A stretch of 57,404 nt of DNA, from the NCBI GenBank assembly GCA_035644215.1, contig DASQPA010000559.1, positions 1 to 57,404 of the forward strand. The letters are read 5' to 3'. The stretch is from DASQPA01 sp035644215. Lineage in GTDB: Bacteria > Acidobacteriota > Thermoanaerobaculia > Multivoradales > UBA5704. Shown in pieces: positions 43,539 to 52,546 of the stretch. A program made the position numbers and the translations under genes. Position 1 is the stretch's first letter. The number at the start of each line of letters is the position of its first letter. Below the pieces are notes generated by a model, which was given only the letters and a program-made list of their open reading frames with translations, made no database searches and was not told the origin of the DNA.

Positions 43539-43556
43539 GTATACAGGATAGTATAC
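43539..43556 (-). promoter_or_regulatory. palindromic operator at the antitoxin-caspase operon promoter
   Basis: GTATAC (43539-43544), six bases and GTATAC (43551-43556) form a symmetrical site about 15 bases before the antitoxin start. Read on the minus strand it supplies a -10-like TATACT. Autoregulation of the operon by the antitoxin-toxin complex is expected from this arrangement. Confidence 0.6.
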
Positions 43557-43561
43557 TTGCC

Positions 43562-44206
43562 TCAGTACCCCACGGTCATCTGCTGCCGTACGAACTGCGG
43601 CTTCTCCAACTCGTCGACCAGGGCGACTGCGTAGTCCTCCATCGAGATCCGGCTCTCCCCCTTCGCGTCGGTGAGGAGTTGGTTGGTGCCCACCCGGAAC
43701 GAGCCGGTCCGCGGACCGGGCTCGATCAGGGCGGACGGGCTGACGTAGGTCCAGTCGATGAAGTCGTCGGCGGCCTGGTAGATCGCCAGGGCTTCGCGAT
43801 GGGCCAGGGCGATCGGCTTCCAGGCGGCGGGGAATTCCGGGGTGTCGACGAGCTGCACTCCGGGGGCCACTTCGAGGCTGCCGGCGCCGCCGACGACCAC
43901 GAGCCGGAACGTGCCGGAGATGCTCACCCCCTCGACCAACGAATTCGCCGCCTGCACCACGACCTGCGGATCGCCGTCCGGCAGGTGCGGCCCGATGGCG
44001 CTCACCACGGCGTCGTGGCCGGCGACCCTCCCCGCCAGGCCCGACGGATCGAGGACATTCCCCGTGACCACCTTGACCCCCTCAGGGGGCGAGCCGAGGC
44101 GTGCCGGGTCGCGGACGACCGCCGTGACCTGGTGGCCACGGGACAGAGCTTCCTGCAGAATGCAATGACCAATCCTGCCACTGGCGCCGAGCAGAGCGAT
44201 CTTCAT
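43562..44206 (-). CDS. NAD(P)H-binding epimerase-like protein (atypical SDR)
   Basis: The 214-residue protein starts MKIALLGASGRIGHCILQEA, a dinucleotide-binding GxxGxxG motif, then VVRDPARLG, VVTGNVLDPSGLAGRVAGHD AVVSAIG and FRLVVVGGAGSLEV. There is no YxxxK catalytic motif, so it belongs to the NmrA/YwnB-type atypical group of redox-sensing or anabilin-like reductases. It ends 5 bases from the antitoxin operator on the same strand, so some read-through into the antitoxin operon is possible. Confidence 0.88.
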   Translation of the reverse strand: MKIALLGASGRIGHCILQEALSRGHQVTAVVRDPARLGSPPEGVKVVTGNVLDPSGLAGRVAGHDAVVSAIGPHLPDGDPQVVVQAANSLVEGVSISGTFRLVVVGGAGSLEVAPGVQLVDTPEFPAAWKPIALAHREALAIYQAADDFIDWTYVSPSALIEPGPRTGSFRVGTNQLLTDAKGESRISMEDYAVALVDELEKPQFVRQQMTVGY

Positions 44207-44288
44207 ACGGTATCTCCTCCCGGCGTAGCATAGGCTTCGCTCCGGCCGACTTCAATCCAGACAGCCGACAGCGAGAAAAGACTCTCCC

Positions 44289-45338
44289 ATGCTCCCCCTC
44301 GAAGCCATCCTCGCCCCACCCTCCCCCACCCCGCCTCCCGGCCGCAGGATCGGCCGCTCGCGGGAGGGCCGGGAGATCGTCGCCCACCGGTTCGGCCAGG
44401 GACCTCTCCGGCTCTCCCTGATCGCCGGCTGCCACTCGGACGAGCCGGTGGGACCGGCGATGCTCCGGCGGCTGGTGGCGTTCCTCGCGGCGCTCCCGGC
44501 GGACGATCCGCTCCTCGCCTCGTTCACCTGGTCCGTCGTCCCCCACGTCAACCCGGACGGGGAGGAGAAGAACCGCGCCTGGAGCGAGGTGACGGTCGAC
44601 GCGGTGGACAGCCGGGGGGAGCCGGACCGGGCTTTCGACCTCGCGGCCTATGCCGGGACGACCTTCCGGGAGCTGCCCGGGGACGACATGGAGTTCGGCT
44701 TTCCGCGCGGGACGGACGACGCCTCCGCGCGGCCGGAGAACCGGGCGGTGGCCGCCTTCCTCGCCGAGACCGCCCCGCTCCACCTCCACGCCAGCTTCCA
44801 TGGCATGTTCTTCGCGACCGGCCCCTGGTTCTTGATCGAGCCGGCCTGGATCGACCGCAGCCTCCAGCTCCGCGAGAACCTCCGCCGCCGGGTGGAGGAG
44901 ATGGGCTACCGGGTCTACGATGTCGACCGTGGCGGCGAGAAGGGCTTCGCGCGGGTCGATCGGGGCTTCACCACCCGTCCGGATTCGCGCGCCATGGTCG
45001 CCTACTTTCTCGAGCGGGGCGATCCGGAGACGGCCGCGAAGTTCCGCCCCAGCTCGATGGAGTACGCCCGCTCCCTGGGCGGCGACCCGTTCACCATGGT
45101 CTCCGAGATGCCCCTCTTCCTCACCCCGCCCGCCGCCGGCAACGGCCCGGATACGTTCGGCGACCCCGCCCTGCGGCTCGATCTGGCGCGCCTGGCGAGG
45201 ACGGCCGGCCCCGAGGCGGTGCGCGCCGAGGCAGAACGGCGAGGTCTCCGGGGCATGCCTCTCCGCGATCAGATGCGCCTCCAGCTCGCCTTCCTGGCGG
45301 AGGCGCTCGTCCTCGTCTCCGGGGACGGGAACCGGTAA
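44289..45338 (+). CDS. M14-family zinc carboxypeptidase-like protein
   Basis: The 349-residue protein has the zinc ligands H49 and E52 in IAGCHSDEPVG and the third in LHLHASFHGMFFATG. The stretch WSVVPHVNPDGEEKNRAW matches the substrate-binding NPDG of M14 enzymes, and the catalytic glutamate is probably in MVSEMPLFLTP. There is no signal peptide, so a cytoplasmic peptidase or deacylase role (AstE/aspartoacylase-like) is as likely as digestion. It is divergent from the NAD(P)H-binding gene. Confidence 0.85.
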   Translation: MLPLEAILAPPSPTPPPGRRIGRSREGREIVAHRFGQGPLRLSLIAGCHSDEPVGPAMLRRLVAFLAALPADDPLLASFTWSVVPHVNPDGEEKNRAWSEVTVDAVDSRGEPDRAFDLAAYAGTTFRELPGDDMEFGFPRGTDDASARPENRAVAAFLAETAPLHLHASFHGMFFATGPWFLIEPAWIDRSLQLRENLRRRVEEMGYRVYDVDRGGEKGFARVDRGFTTRPDSRAMVAYFLERGDPETAAKFRPSSMEYARSLGGDPFTMVSEMPLFLTPPAAGNGPDTFGDPALRLDLARLARTAGPEAVRAEAERRGLRGMPLRDQMRLQLAFLAEALVLVSGDGNR

Positions 45339-45407
45339 CCCGAAATGTTTTGCCTGGGATCGTCACTGGAAGGTACAAGCCAGTGGCAAATACGAAAGGA
45401 GATAGCC

Positions 45408-45824
45408 ATGTCCGCACGAGCCCAGACAAAACCGACTCCCTCGCAGCTCACCGAGGCCAACCACTTCGAGCTCCAGAACGGGGCGCTCCGCATCACCTAC
45501 ACGGCGACCGACCTCGTCGGGAAGCCGCAGCTCCGCTTCCAGAACGGCAAAGAGACGCATTCCTACAGCGGCGCCCAGATCCGCCAGGAGGAGACCGCCC
45601 TGGGGCAGCTGCTCACCGTCAGCGACGTGAAGGTCGACTTCGTCTCCCAGCGCTTCACCCTGGTGCTCCCCAAGGTCCTGGTCGAGGAGGGCAAGCCGGA
45701 GAAGCTCTCGACCTTCGTCGTTTTCGAGAACGGCGGACCGGTCGTGCGTCCGCCCCAGCCCGGCCCGGTGGAGACCTACTCGGTCAAGAACCTCCGCGGC
45801 ACGGCGAACTTCATCCTCACCTGA
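45408..45824 (+). CDS. conserved hypothetical small protein
   Basis: The 138-residue protein begins MSARAQTKPTPSQLTEANHF and forms a strand-rich domain (ELQNGALRITYTATDLVGKP, GQLLTVSDVKVDFVSQRFTL, VEEGKPEKLSTFVVFENGGP). There is no signal peptide or catalytic motif. CGAAAGGAGATAGCC precedes the ATG. It is followed by a strong hairpin. The function is unknown. Confidence 0.7.
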   Translation: MSARAQTKPTPSQLTEANHFELQNGALRITYTATDLVGKPQLRFQNGKETHSYSGAQIRQEETALGQLLTVSDVKVDFVSQRFTLVLPKVLVEEGKPEKLSTFVVFENGGPVVRPPQPGPVETYSVKNLRGTANFILT

Positions 45825-45837
45825 GACCCACGGCCAG

Positions 45838-45864
45838 GGGGGCCGCCGGGACTTGGCGGCCCCC
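45838..45864 (+). terminator. hairpin terminator after the small hypothetical gene
   Basis: GGGGGCCGCC (45838-45847), a 7-base loop and GGCGGCCCCC (45855-45864) form a perfect 10-bp stem 14 bases after the stop, with TTCTC following. Confidence 0.6.
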
Positions 45865-45930
45865 TTCTCGCCCCCTCTCGCACCCTTACTGCTTGAGAGC
45901 CCCCCGCATCCCAAGAAAGGAAGGGTCGAG

Positions 45931-46758
45931 ATGAAAAAAGTGCTGACCGTGCTGTTCCTGGCCTCTTTCGCCGCCGGGCTTCTGGCGCAGCGGCCTCCTG
46001 AGCCCAAACCGGCCTCCGCCTCCCACGTCGTGGCCATGCCGGCGCGCGGGGTCGAGCCCGGCGTCGAGGCCCTGCTTCCCAAGCTGGGCATCACCTGCCA
46101 TGGCGGATCGGTGATCGCCCATCCCAAGGTGGTCGAGATCTTCTGGGGACCGAATTTCGCCAATCCCGCCTCGCCGGATTTCACCTACGCGCAGAACCTG
46201 ATCGCCTATAGAAACCAGCTCGGCTCGACCCACGTCTGGAGCCTCCTCACGCAGTACGGCGTCCTGCCCTCGAACCTCGGCGCGGGAACCCCGGACTGGT
46301 TCGACACGTCGACGCCGCCGACCAACGTCACCGATTCGGCCGTCCGTTCCAAGGTCACGGCCTACCTGGCCACCCATGCCTTCGATGCCAATACGATCTA
46401 TGAGGTCTTTCTGCCGAGCACCTCGTACTCTTCGAGCGGCGGCAGCACCTCGTGCGGGGGGCCCGCCCTCGCCTACTGCACCTACAACGCCACGTTCCTG
46501 AGCGGCACGTCGACCGTCAAGTACACCGTCCAGCCCTACGCGAGCTGCGCCGGCTGCCAGGTCACGGGGTGGACGGCGGCGCAGAACCAGGAGCACCTGG
46601 TGGAGCACTCGACGGTCGACGCCGTGACCAGTGGTTGCTTCGACCCCACCGGCCTGGGGGTCGCCGACAAGTGCGCCTGGTCGCCCGCGCCCTTCCTGCT
46701 CGGGGGGTACGGTTACCAGTACATCTGGTCGAACGCGGCCAACGCCTGCGCCCGGTAG
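45931..46758 (+). CDS. secreted EXORDIUM/phosphate-induced-protein-like protein
   Basis: The 275-residue protein has a signal peptide (MKKVLTVLFLASFAAGLLAQ). The mature domain carries HPKVVEIFWGPNFANPASPD, a motif seen in the phi-1/EXORDIUM superfamily, then TIYEVFLPSTSYSSSGGSTS, YCTYNATF and NQEHLVEHSTVDAVTSGC. Several cysteines suggest disulfides outside the cytoplasm. Bacterial members are of unknown function; glycan-related roles are proposed for the plant ones. GAAAGGAAGGG precedes the ATG. Confidence 0.75.
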   Translation: MKKVLTVLFLASFAAGLLAQRPPEPKPASASHVVAMPARGVEPGVEALLPKLGITCHGGSVIAHPKVVEIFWGPNFANPASPDFTYAQNLIAYRNQLGSTHVWSLLTQYGVLPSNLGAGTPDWFDTSTPPTNVTDSAVRSKVTAYLATHAFDANTIYEVFLPSTSYSSSGGSTSCGGPALAYCTYNATFLSGTSTVKYTVQPYASCAGCQVTGWTAAQNQEHLVEHSTVDAVTSGCFDPTGLGVADKCAWSPAPFLLGGYGYQYIWSNAANACAR

Positions 46759-46931
46759 GGCACGCAGGGCGAGCCGCCCAAAGCCCACAGGGAACCGTTC
46801 GCGCGAAATTGCGGCGGTTCTTCACCATAATCTCCGTGTTTGCGCAGCCGTCGCAGCCGAAGATGCCGGAGTACCGACTTCTGGCAACCTGAGGTAACCT
46901 CAAGGGGCAGCGACTACGACGAGGAGACCCT

Positions 46932-48779
46932 ATGCTGGCCCGGAGATCCTGGAGGACGGTGCACTGTGCTCTGCTCCCCCTTCTGCTCGCCTTTCCCGCG
47001 GCCGCGCGCGCCGAGGAGCCCCCGGCTGGCCACAAGCCGGGAGTCCACATCGTGCGTCCGGGCGATACTCTGGAGCAGCTGGCCGAAGTCTATCTGGGGG
47101 CCGCCCGGCGCTGGCCGGAGCTCGCCCGCCTGAACCCGGACGTCCACGATCCCCGGCGCCTGCAGCCCGGCTCCCGCCTGCGCATCTTCCTCGCCCCCAG
47201 CGGCGGCACGCCCGCCGCCCAGATCGAGATCCTGTCGCGGACGGTCGACGAGCGCCCCTCTCCCATCCCCTGGAGCCCGGCGGTGCAGGGCGATCTCCTG
47301 GTCGAGGAGGACGGGGTGCGCACCGCCGCCAAGTCCTCGGCCGCCATGCGTTTCACCGACGGCACGCGGCTGCTCGTCACCGAGGACTCGCTGGTCTTCC
47401 TGCGCCGCTCCGGTGACCGCCTGAAGGCGACGACCGCCAAAAAGGCGGTCGAGATCGTCGAGGGGCAGGCGGACCTGTCGTCCGATGCCACTGGTCGGAC
47501 CGCCGGCCGCGCCTCCGCCTCCTCCGAAATCGAGGTGCGGCTCGGCAACACCAGGGCGACCTCGCGACCGAGCCCCGCCGGGGTGCTCAACACGCGCGCC
47601 CGCCGGCCCGGCGAGGGGGGGGCCAAGGTGATGGTCTACGGCGGCGCCGGCGAGGTCGAGGCCGGGGGGGCGAAGGTCGCGGTGGCCGAGGGCATGGGGA
47701 CGTCGGTCGGCAAGGACGGCCCGCCGGGGCCGCCCGAGAAGCTCCTCCCGGCGCCGCGCCTCCTCTCGCCGCCGGCCAACGCCGAGCTTGGCTTCTCGAA
47801 CCCGGTCTTCTCCTGGCAGCCGATGCCCGAGGCCGCCGCCTACGTGGTCGAGCTGTGCCGCGACCCGGGCTGCGGCCAGCTGCTCGACCGCGCCGTCCGC
47901 CCGGTTACCGACAGCGCGGCCGAGTGGCACCCCGAGACGCTCGCCGCCGGCACCTTCTACTGGCGGATCACCGCCCGCAGCCGCTCCGGCCTCGACGGCT
48001 ACCCGGCCGAGCCCTCCCGGCTGACCCTGCTCTCCGACCGCCCCGACCGCGAGCCGCCGGCGGCGAAGCTGACGCTCGAAGGGCCGCGGATCGAGGTCGC
48101 CGGCAAGCTGTATACGGGAGGTGGGACGGGGGGCGCCGGCAGCCTGAGCTTCCAGATCGCCGCCGACGACGCCGGCTGCGGCCTCCTGGAGAGCGCCCCC
48201 ACCGTCGACGGCCGCGCCGGGGCCGGACCCTGGCCGGCCGGGGAGCACCACGCCGGCGGCTATGCCGTCGACCGCTGCGGCAACCGGCTGGAGGTCCCGC
48301 CGGTCGCCTTCATCGTCGACACCGAGCCGCCTGCCGTCCACACCGAGATCGCCAGCCGCTCGATCCTCGAGCGCGAGGGCGAGCCGCGCGCCGTCCGTCC
48401 CGGCAGCCGGCGCAAGGGCGAGCCGGCGACGACCGGCCTCTACTGGTCCTCCGACGGCCGCCGCTGGCTCCCCCTCTGGCGCCCCGCTGAGGGGAGCGCC
48501 GGGGCCGTCTACGGCGGCGACGAGATGGCGAGCGAGCGGCCCCAGATCTTCCTCCGGGGGATCGGGGTGAGGCTCTCGATCGACGGCAAGACGGTCGGGA
48601 CGGCCGAGGGCCAGCTGCTCTGGCTCAAAGTGGAGGACCAGGGCGCCGGCGTCGAGCGCCTGCGCTTCCACGCCGAGGCAGGCGGTACCGGCAGCGGGGG
48701 GACCCCGGTCCTCCAGCTGGAGGCCGTGGACCTGGTCGGCAACGCCAGGCGGCTCAGCTGGCCGCTGGTCGTGCCGTAG
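46932..48779 (+). CDS. secreted LysM plus FecR-domain protein
   Basis: The 615-residue protein has a signal peptide (LLPLLLAFPAAARA) and then a LysM domain at about 36-90 (HIVRPGDTLEQLAEVYLGAA, PELARLNPDVHDPRRLQPGS), which binds peptidoglycan. A FecR-type domain at about 110-260 (VQGDLLVEEDGVRTAAKSSA, AMRFTDGTRLLVTEDSLVFL) follows, then an Fn3-like segment (NPVFSWQPMPEAAAYVVELC, FYWRITARSRSG) and further beta-rich repeats. It looks like a cell-wall-bound scaffold or sensor. The neighbouring Ser/Thr kinase converges with it, ending 7 bases away. Confidence 0.88.
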   Translation: MLARRSWRTVHCALLPLLLAFPAAARAEEPPAGHKPGVHIVRPGDTLEQLAEVYLGAARRWPELARLNPDVHDPRRLQPGSRLRIFLAPSGGTPAAQIEILSRTVDERPSPIPWSPAVQGDLLVEEDGVRTAAKSSAAMRFTDGTRLLVTEDSLVFLRRSGDRLKATTAKKAVEIVEGQADLSSDATGRTAGRASASSEIEVRLGNTRATSRPSPAGVLNTRARRPGEGGAKVMVYGGAGEVEAGGAKVAVAEGMGTSVGKDGPPGPPEKLLPAPRLLSPPANAELGFSNPVFSWQPMPEAAAYVVELCRDPGCGQLLDRAVRPVTDSAAEWHPETLAAGTFYWRITARSRSGLDGYPAEPSRLTLLSDRPDREPPAAKLTLEGPRIEVAGKLYTGGGTGGAGSLSFQIAADDAGCGLLESAPTVDGRAGAGPWPAGEHHAGGYAVDRCGNRLEVPPVAFIVDTEPPAVHTEIASRSILEREGEPRAVRPGSRRKGEPATTGLYWSSDGRRWLPLWRPAEGSAGAVYGGDEMASERPQIFLRGIGVRLSIDGKTVGTAEGQLLWLKVEDQGAGVERLRFHAEAGGTGSGGTPVLQLEAVDLVGNARRLSWPLVVP

Positions 48780-48785
48780 GGCGTC

Positions 48786-50822
48786 TCAGGCCTGCGAGGC
48801 GCGGACGAACCGCGAGGTCGGCATCCACTGGGCCGCCATCCGCCGCTCCTCTTCCAGGGCGAGGAGCGGGCTCTCCCCCTCCTCCGCGGGCGTGATCTCC
48901 AGCCGCCACTCCAGGTGCCCCTCCCGCGCCATGCGGTCGAGCTCGGCGGCGACCCGCGCGGCATCCGCCGGGCGCCGCGCCGGATCGCGCTCCAGGAGAT
49001 GGCCGATCAGCGATTCGAGGTCGGCGGGCAGGTCGGGGACCACCTGGCGCAGGGGACGGAAGCCGCCGAACAGGGTGGCTTTGAGGATCTCCGCCACGTT
49101 GCGCCCGGCGAACGGGGTCATCCCGGTCAGCGACTGGTAGAGGACGACGCCGAGGGCGAAGAGGTCGCCCGAGGGGCCGTAGCCCCGCCCTTCGAGGCTC
49201 TCCGGCGGCACGTAGCCGGGGGTGCCGAACACCGAGTCGGCCGGCGGGGCCGCCGCGGCGACGAGATCGGCGATGCCGAAGTCGCCGACCTTGATCGCCC
49301 CGTCCAGACCGAGCAGGACGTTGGCCGGCTTGATGTCCCGGTGGACGATGCCGCGCTCGTGCGCCACCGCGAGGCCGCGGGCGATCCCGCCGCCCAACAG
49401 GATGACCTCGGCCGGCGAGAGCCTGCCGCGCCGCCAGAGCAGGCGTTCGAGGCTCATCCCGGCGACGTACTCCATGGCGATGAAGGCCCCCTCCGGCGCG
49501 TCCTGGACGTCGTAGATCGAGACCACGTTGCCATGGTTGATCCGCGCCACGGTCACCGCCTCGTGCAGCAGGGTCGCCAGCAGGTCGCGCCGCTTCTCCA
49601 CGGCGAGGGCGCCGCCCAGGCGCACGGTTTTGAGGGCGACCGGGCGCTGGAGCTTGGGGTCCCAGCCGCGGAAGACGGTGCCCATCGCCCCCGTCCCCAG
49701 GTACTCGACGACCTGGTAGCGGCCGAGGAAGACGTGGTCGATCGCCTGGCGCTCCGCCAGGCTGCGCTCCAAAGTCCGGAACGCCTCCTGGAGGTCGGCG
49801 ATCTCGTCGCCAGTGCCGCTAGTACCGCTGCCGCCCACCCGGGCCAATCGGCGCTGGGCGCGGGTCACCTCGCGCAGCGGGCGGACGAGCGAGGCCCAGG
49901 CCACCGCCGAGAGGAGCAGGATGAGGAGCAGGGCGGCGCCCACGGCGAAGAGGGTCCGCCGCCGGACCTCCCGGGCGAGGGCCTCGGCGATGCGGCTCGG
50001 CTGCTGGGAGAGGACGACCCAGCCGGGATCGGCGGCCGGGGAGGCCGCGGCGACCGGAGCGTAGGCGCCGATCACCAGCTCGCCCTCGCGGCCGCGGAAG
50101 CGGCCGGCCCCCACCACCTGGCCGGAGAGGGCGGTCGCCACCTGCCGCGGCGGGAAGGCGGCGAGGGAGGGGGCCGAGCCCCAGACCACCGTGCCGTCGC
50201 GCCGGGCGAGCAGCAGGTCGGCCGCCTCGCCCAGGCCCACCGGGCGGACGGCGTCGGCCAGGGCCGCTCCGTCGGCGACCAGGAGGAGCGCCCCCCCGCC
50301 CGCCGCCAGGGGGACCCGGAAGCGCAGCACCAGCCGCCCCTCCCCGGAGAGGGCGACGACCGCAGAGGCCGCCGGAGACGCGGGAGGATTCCCGGCCGCG
50401 AGGGCCGCCGCGACCTGCCGGCGGGCCGCGGGGTCCTTGAGCTGGGCGCGGACCGCCTCCTCCCCCCTGTCGTTGACTACCGATAGCGCCAGGACGCCCA
50501 GCTCGGCCCAGGCGTCCAGGTCCTGGCGCAGCAGCTCCTGGGCGGCGGCCGAGCGGGGGTCGCCGAGGGCCGGATTGCCCGCTGCCCCGGCGGCCAGCGA
50601 CTGGCGGACGGCGAGGAAGGCCCCGATGCGGGCCGCAGTGGTCTCCGCCGCCACGATGTGGGTGCGCTGCACCTGGTCGTACATCGCGGCGCGATTGACG
50701 TCGAAGAGGCCGTAGGAGGCGATGGCCACCGGCAGCAGGCCGACCGCCGCCAGGGCCAGGGCCACCCGGGTGAGCAGGCGGGGGCGGGCGAGCCGGCGGA
50801 GGAAATCCGCCGCGGCGCTCAA
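48786..50822 (-). CDS. sensor Ser/Thr protein kinase with Cache-like and HAMP domains
   Basis: The 678-residue protein reads from a TTG at 50822 whose bases overlap the regulator stop (TTGA). TM1 (VALALAAVGLLPVAIASYGL) and TM2 (LFAVGAALLLILLLSAVAWA) frame a periplasmic Cache-like sensor of about 270 residues. A HAMP segment (LVRPLREVTRAQRRLARV) follows, then the kinase: YLGTGAMGTVFRG, VALKTVRLGG, HRDIKPANVLL, GDFGIADL and GTPGYVPPESLEG. This is a one-protein receptor kinase. It is cotranscribed with the OmpR-type regulator. Confidence 0.85.
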   Translation of the reverse strand: MSAAADFLRRLARPRLLTRVALALAAVGLLPVAIASYGLFDVNRAAMYDQVQRTHIVAAETTAARIGAFLAVRQSLAAGAAGNPALGDPRSAAAQELLRQDLDAWAELGVLALSVVNDRGEEAVRAQLKDPAARRQVAAALAAGNPPASPAASAVVALSGEGRLVLRFRVPLAAGGGALLLVADGAALADAVRPVGLGEAADLLLARRDGTVVWGSAPSLAAFPPRQVATALSGQVVGAGRFRGREGELVIGAYAPVAAASPAADPGWVVLSQQPSRIAEALAREVRRRTLFAVGAALLLILLLSAVAWASLVRPLREVTRAQRRLARVGGSGTSGTGDEIADLQEAFRTLERSLAERQAIDHVFLGRYQVVEYLGTGAMGTVFRGWDPKLQRPVALKTVRLGGALAVEKRRDLLATLLHEAVTVARINHGNVVSIYDVQDAPEGAFIAMEYVAGMSLERLLWRRGRLSPAEVILLGGGIARGLAVAHERGIVHRDIKPANVLLGLDGAIKVGDFGIADLVAAAAPPADSVFGTPGYVPPESLEGRGYGPSGDLFALGVVLYQSLTGMTPFAGRNVAEILKATLFGGFRPLRQVVPDLPADLESLIGHLLERDPARRPADAARVAAELDRMAREGHLEWRLEITPAEEGESPLLALEEERRMAAQWMPTSRFVRASQA

Positions 50823-51613
50823 GAGGTGACCGGGGACGGCGGCGCGGATGGCGATGCCGGCGATGCCGGCGACGGCGGCGGCAGGGGGAAGCGGTAGCCC
50901 GTGCCGCGCTCGGTGATGATGAAGCGCGGCCGGGAGGGGACGGGCTCGATCTTCCCCCGCAGACGGTGGATGTGGACCCGCAGGGTGTCCTCGAAGACCT
51001 CGTCGACCGGCCACAGGCGGCGCAGCAGGAACGGCGTCTCGACCACCCGGCCGGCGTTCCTCATCAGGACGTAGAGGAGCTTGGTCTCGGTCGAGGTCAG
51101 GGGGACCGGCCGCCCCTCGAGCAGGGCGCGCTGCTGCGCGAAGTCGATCGACAGCCGGTCGTCGATGCGGACCACCGGCTGCAGGCAGTAGGCGAAGTCG
51201 CCGATGCGCCGCAGCACGCGCTCCACCCGGGCCACCATCTCCCGTGGATTGAACGGCTTGACGATGTAATCCTCGGCGAAGCGCTGGATCGAGTCGACGA
51301 CGGTCTTCTCTTCGTGCACCGAGGTGAGGAGGACGATCGGCAGGTCGCTCCACTCCTGGACCCGGCGGCAGAGCTCCAGGCCGTCGAGGCCGGGCAGCAG
51401 GATGTCGACCAGGGCGAGATGGGGCAGGCCGCGCTCCCCGATCAGCTCCAGGGCGCGTTCGGCGGTGGGGGCGGACCAGACCTCGAAGCCGGCCGAGGAG
51501 AGCTCACGCGCGATCAGCCGCAGAAGGTCGGGATCGTCCTCGACCGCCAGGATCCGGCGCGCTCCATCTTTCTGGACTCGGGCCTCGGCGATCACTTGGG
51601 TTTCCTGAGCCAC
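50819..51613 (-). CDS. OmpR/PhoB-family response regulator
   Basis: The 264-residue protein has a receiver (LAVEDDPDLLRLIARELSSA, phosphoacceptor D70 in LALVDILLPGLDG, IVKPF near residue 120) and a winged-helix C-terminal domain (LTSTETKLLYVLMRNAGRVV, TLRVHIHRLRGKIEPV, ITERGTGYRFPLPP). It binds DNA as a dimer when phosphorylated. It is upstream of, and coupled to, the Ser/Thr kinase rather than a histidine kinase; its phosphodonor may be the hybrid kinase at 52547. A proline/serine tail of about 20 residues follows the wing. Confidence 0.92.
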   Translation of the reverse strand: MAQETQVIAEARVQKDGARRILAVEDDPDLLRLIARELSSAGFEVWSAPTAERALELIGERGLPHLALVDILLPGLDGLELCRRVQEWSDLPIVLLTSVHEEKTVVDSIQRFAEDYIVKPFNPREMVARVERVLRRIGDFAYCLQPVVRIDDRLSIDFAQQRALLEGRPVPLTSTETKLLYVLMRNAGRVVETPFLLRRLWPVDEVFEDTLRVHIHRLRGKIEPVPSRPRFIITERGTGYRFPLPPPSPASPASPSAPPSPVTS

Positions 51614-51754
51614 GCTCAGAGCTTCCGCATTCTACTGCATCGTAATCCATTTCGTAACCTGGAGCTTGTATTCTCATCCTGGCTCCCCAGCAGACGGGGC
51701 CGCCGGGGAGCCGTCCCAGCGCTCCCCTTTCCCCCTGGGAGATCGGGAGGAGTC

Positions 51755-52147
51755 ATGGCTGACGCCGCCCTGCGGCGCATCCTCTTCATCGAGGATGACC
51801 TGGACATTCAGAAGATCGCCAAGCTGGCGCTGGAGGCCCTGGGTGGTTTCTCGGTGCTCGCCTGCGCCTCCGGGTTCGAGGCGCTGGACGCCGTCGCCGG
51901 CTTCGCCCCGGACCTCATCCTCCTGGACGTCATGATGCCCGGGATGGACGGACCGGCGACGCTCTCGGCCCTGCGCCGGCTGCCCGCGGCCGAAAAGGTC
52001 CCGGCCGTCTTCATGACCGCCCGCGTCCAGGCCCACGAGCTCGCCGGCTACCGGGCGCTGGGGGCGGCGGACGTCATCGCCAAGCCGTTCGACCCCATGC
52101 GGCTGTCCGACACCGTACGGGGGATCTGGGATACGCTGCCCCGCTGA
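51755..52147 (+). CDS. stand-alone receiver (CheY-like) protein
   Basis: The 130-residue protein is a receiver only: RRILFIEDDLDIQKIAKLAL, phosphoacceptor D58 in ILLDVMMPGMDG, the switch threonine in VPAVFMTARVQA and K in DVIAKPFDPM. It lacks an output domain, so it should pass or sink phosphate. GGGAGGAGTC precedes the ATG at 51755. It is divergent from the OmpR-type gene and is followed 20 bases later by the Hpt gene, which makes a transfer pair. Confidence 0.92.
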   Translation: MADAALRRILFIEDDLDIQKIAKLALEALGGFSVLACASGFEALDAVAGFAPDLILLDVMMPGMDGPATLSALRRLPAAEKVPAVFMTARVQAHELAGYRALGAADVIAKPFDPMRLSDTVRGIWDTLPR

Positions 52148-52167
52148 CCCCCGTGCCCCCTCTCCCC

Positions 52168-52536
52168 ATGACCGACGCCGACCTCGAAGCCCGCCGCCAG
52201 ATCGAGGCCCTGCAGGAGCTCTTCCGCCCCCACCTGGCCGACCGGGTGCGCGAGATCGAAGCGGCTTGGGAGGCGCTACAGGTCGACGGCGATGGCACCC
52301 GCCCCGCTGGGGAGCCGCCGCTGCGGCGCTTCTACCGTCTGGCCCACTCGCTGGCCGGAACCGCGGGGTCGTTCGGGTATCCCGCGGTGGGCACCGCCGC
52401 CCGCGAGCTCGAGCGGCACCTGCACGCGCTACTCCCCGCCGAGGGTCAGGAGTACCTGGAGGTCCCGCCGAGCGCCGAGATCCTCCGCCTCCTCGCCGCC
52501 CTCGCCCGTGCGGCGGACGCGGCCGTCCGCGCCTGA
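52168..52536 (+). CDS. histidine phosphotransfer (Hpt) protein
   Basis: The 122-residue protein is a helical bundle with the phospho-accepting H60 in FYRLAHSLAGTAGSFGY, the hallmark of Hpt domains. The ATG at 52168 (MTDADLEARRQ) is chosen over a GTG at 52153; neither has a strong ribosome site. Together with the receiver at 51755 and the hybrid kinase on the opposite strand it gives every part of a four-step phosphorelay. It converges with the kinase gene, 10 bases apart. Confidence 0.8.
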   Translation: MTDADLEARRQIEALQELFRPHLADRVREIEAAWEALQVDGDGTRPAGEPPLRRFYRLAHSLAGTAGSFGYPAVGTAARELERHLHALLPAEGQEYLEVPPSAEILRLLAALARAADAAVRA

Positions 52537-52546
52537 GCCTCTCCCC

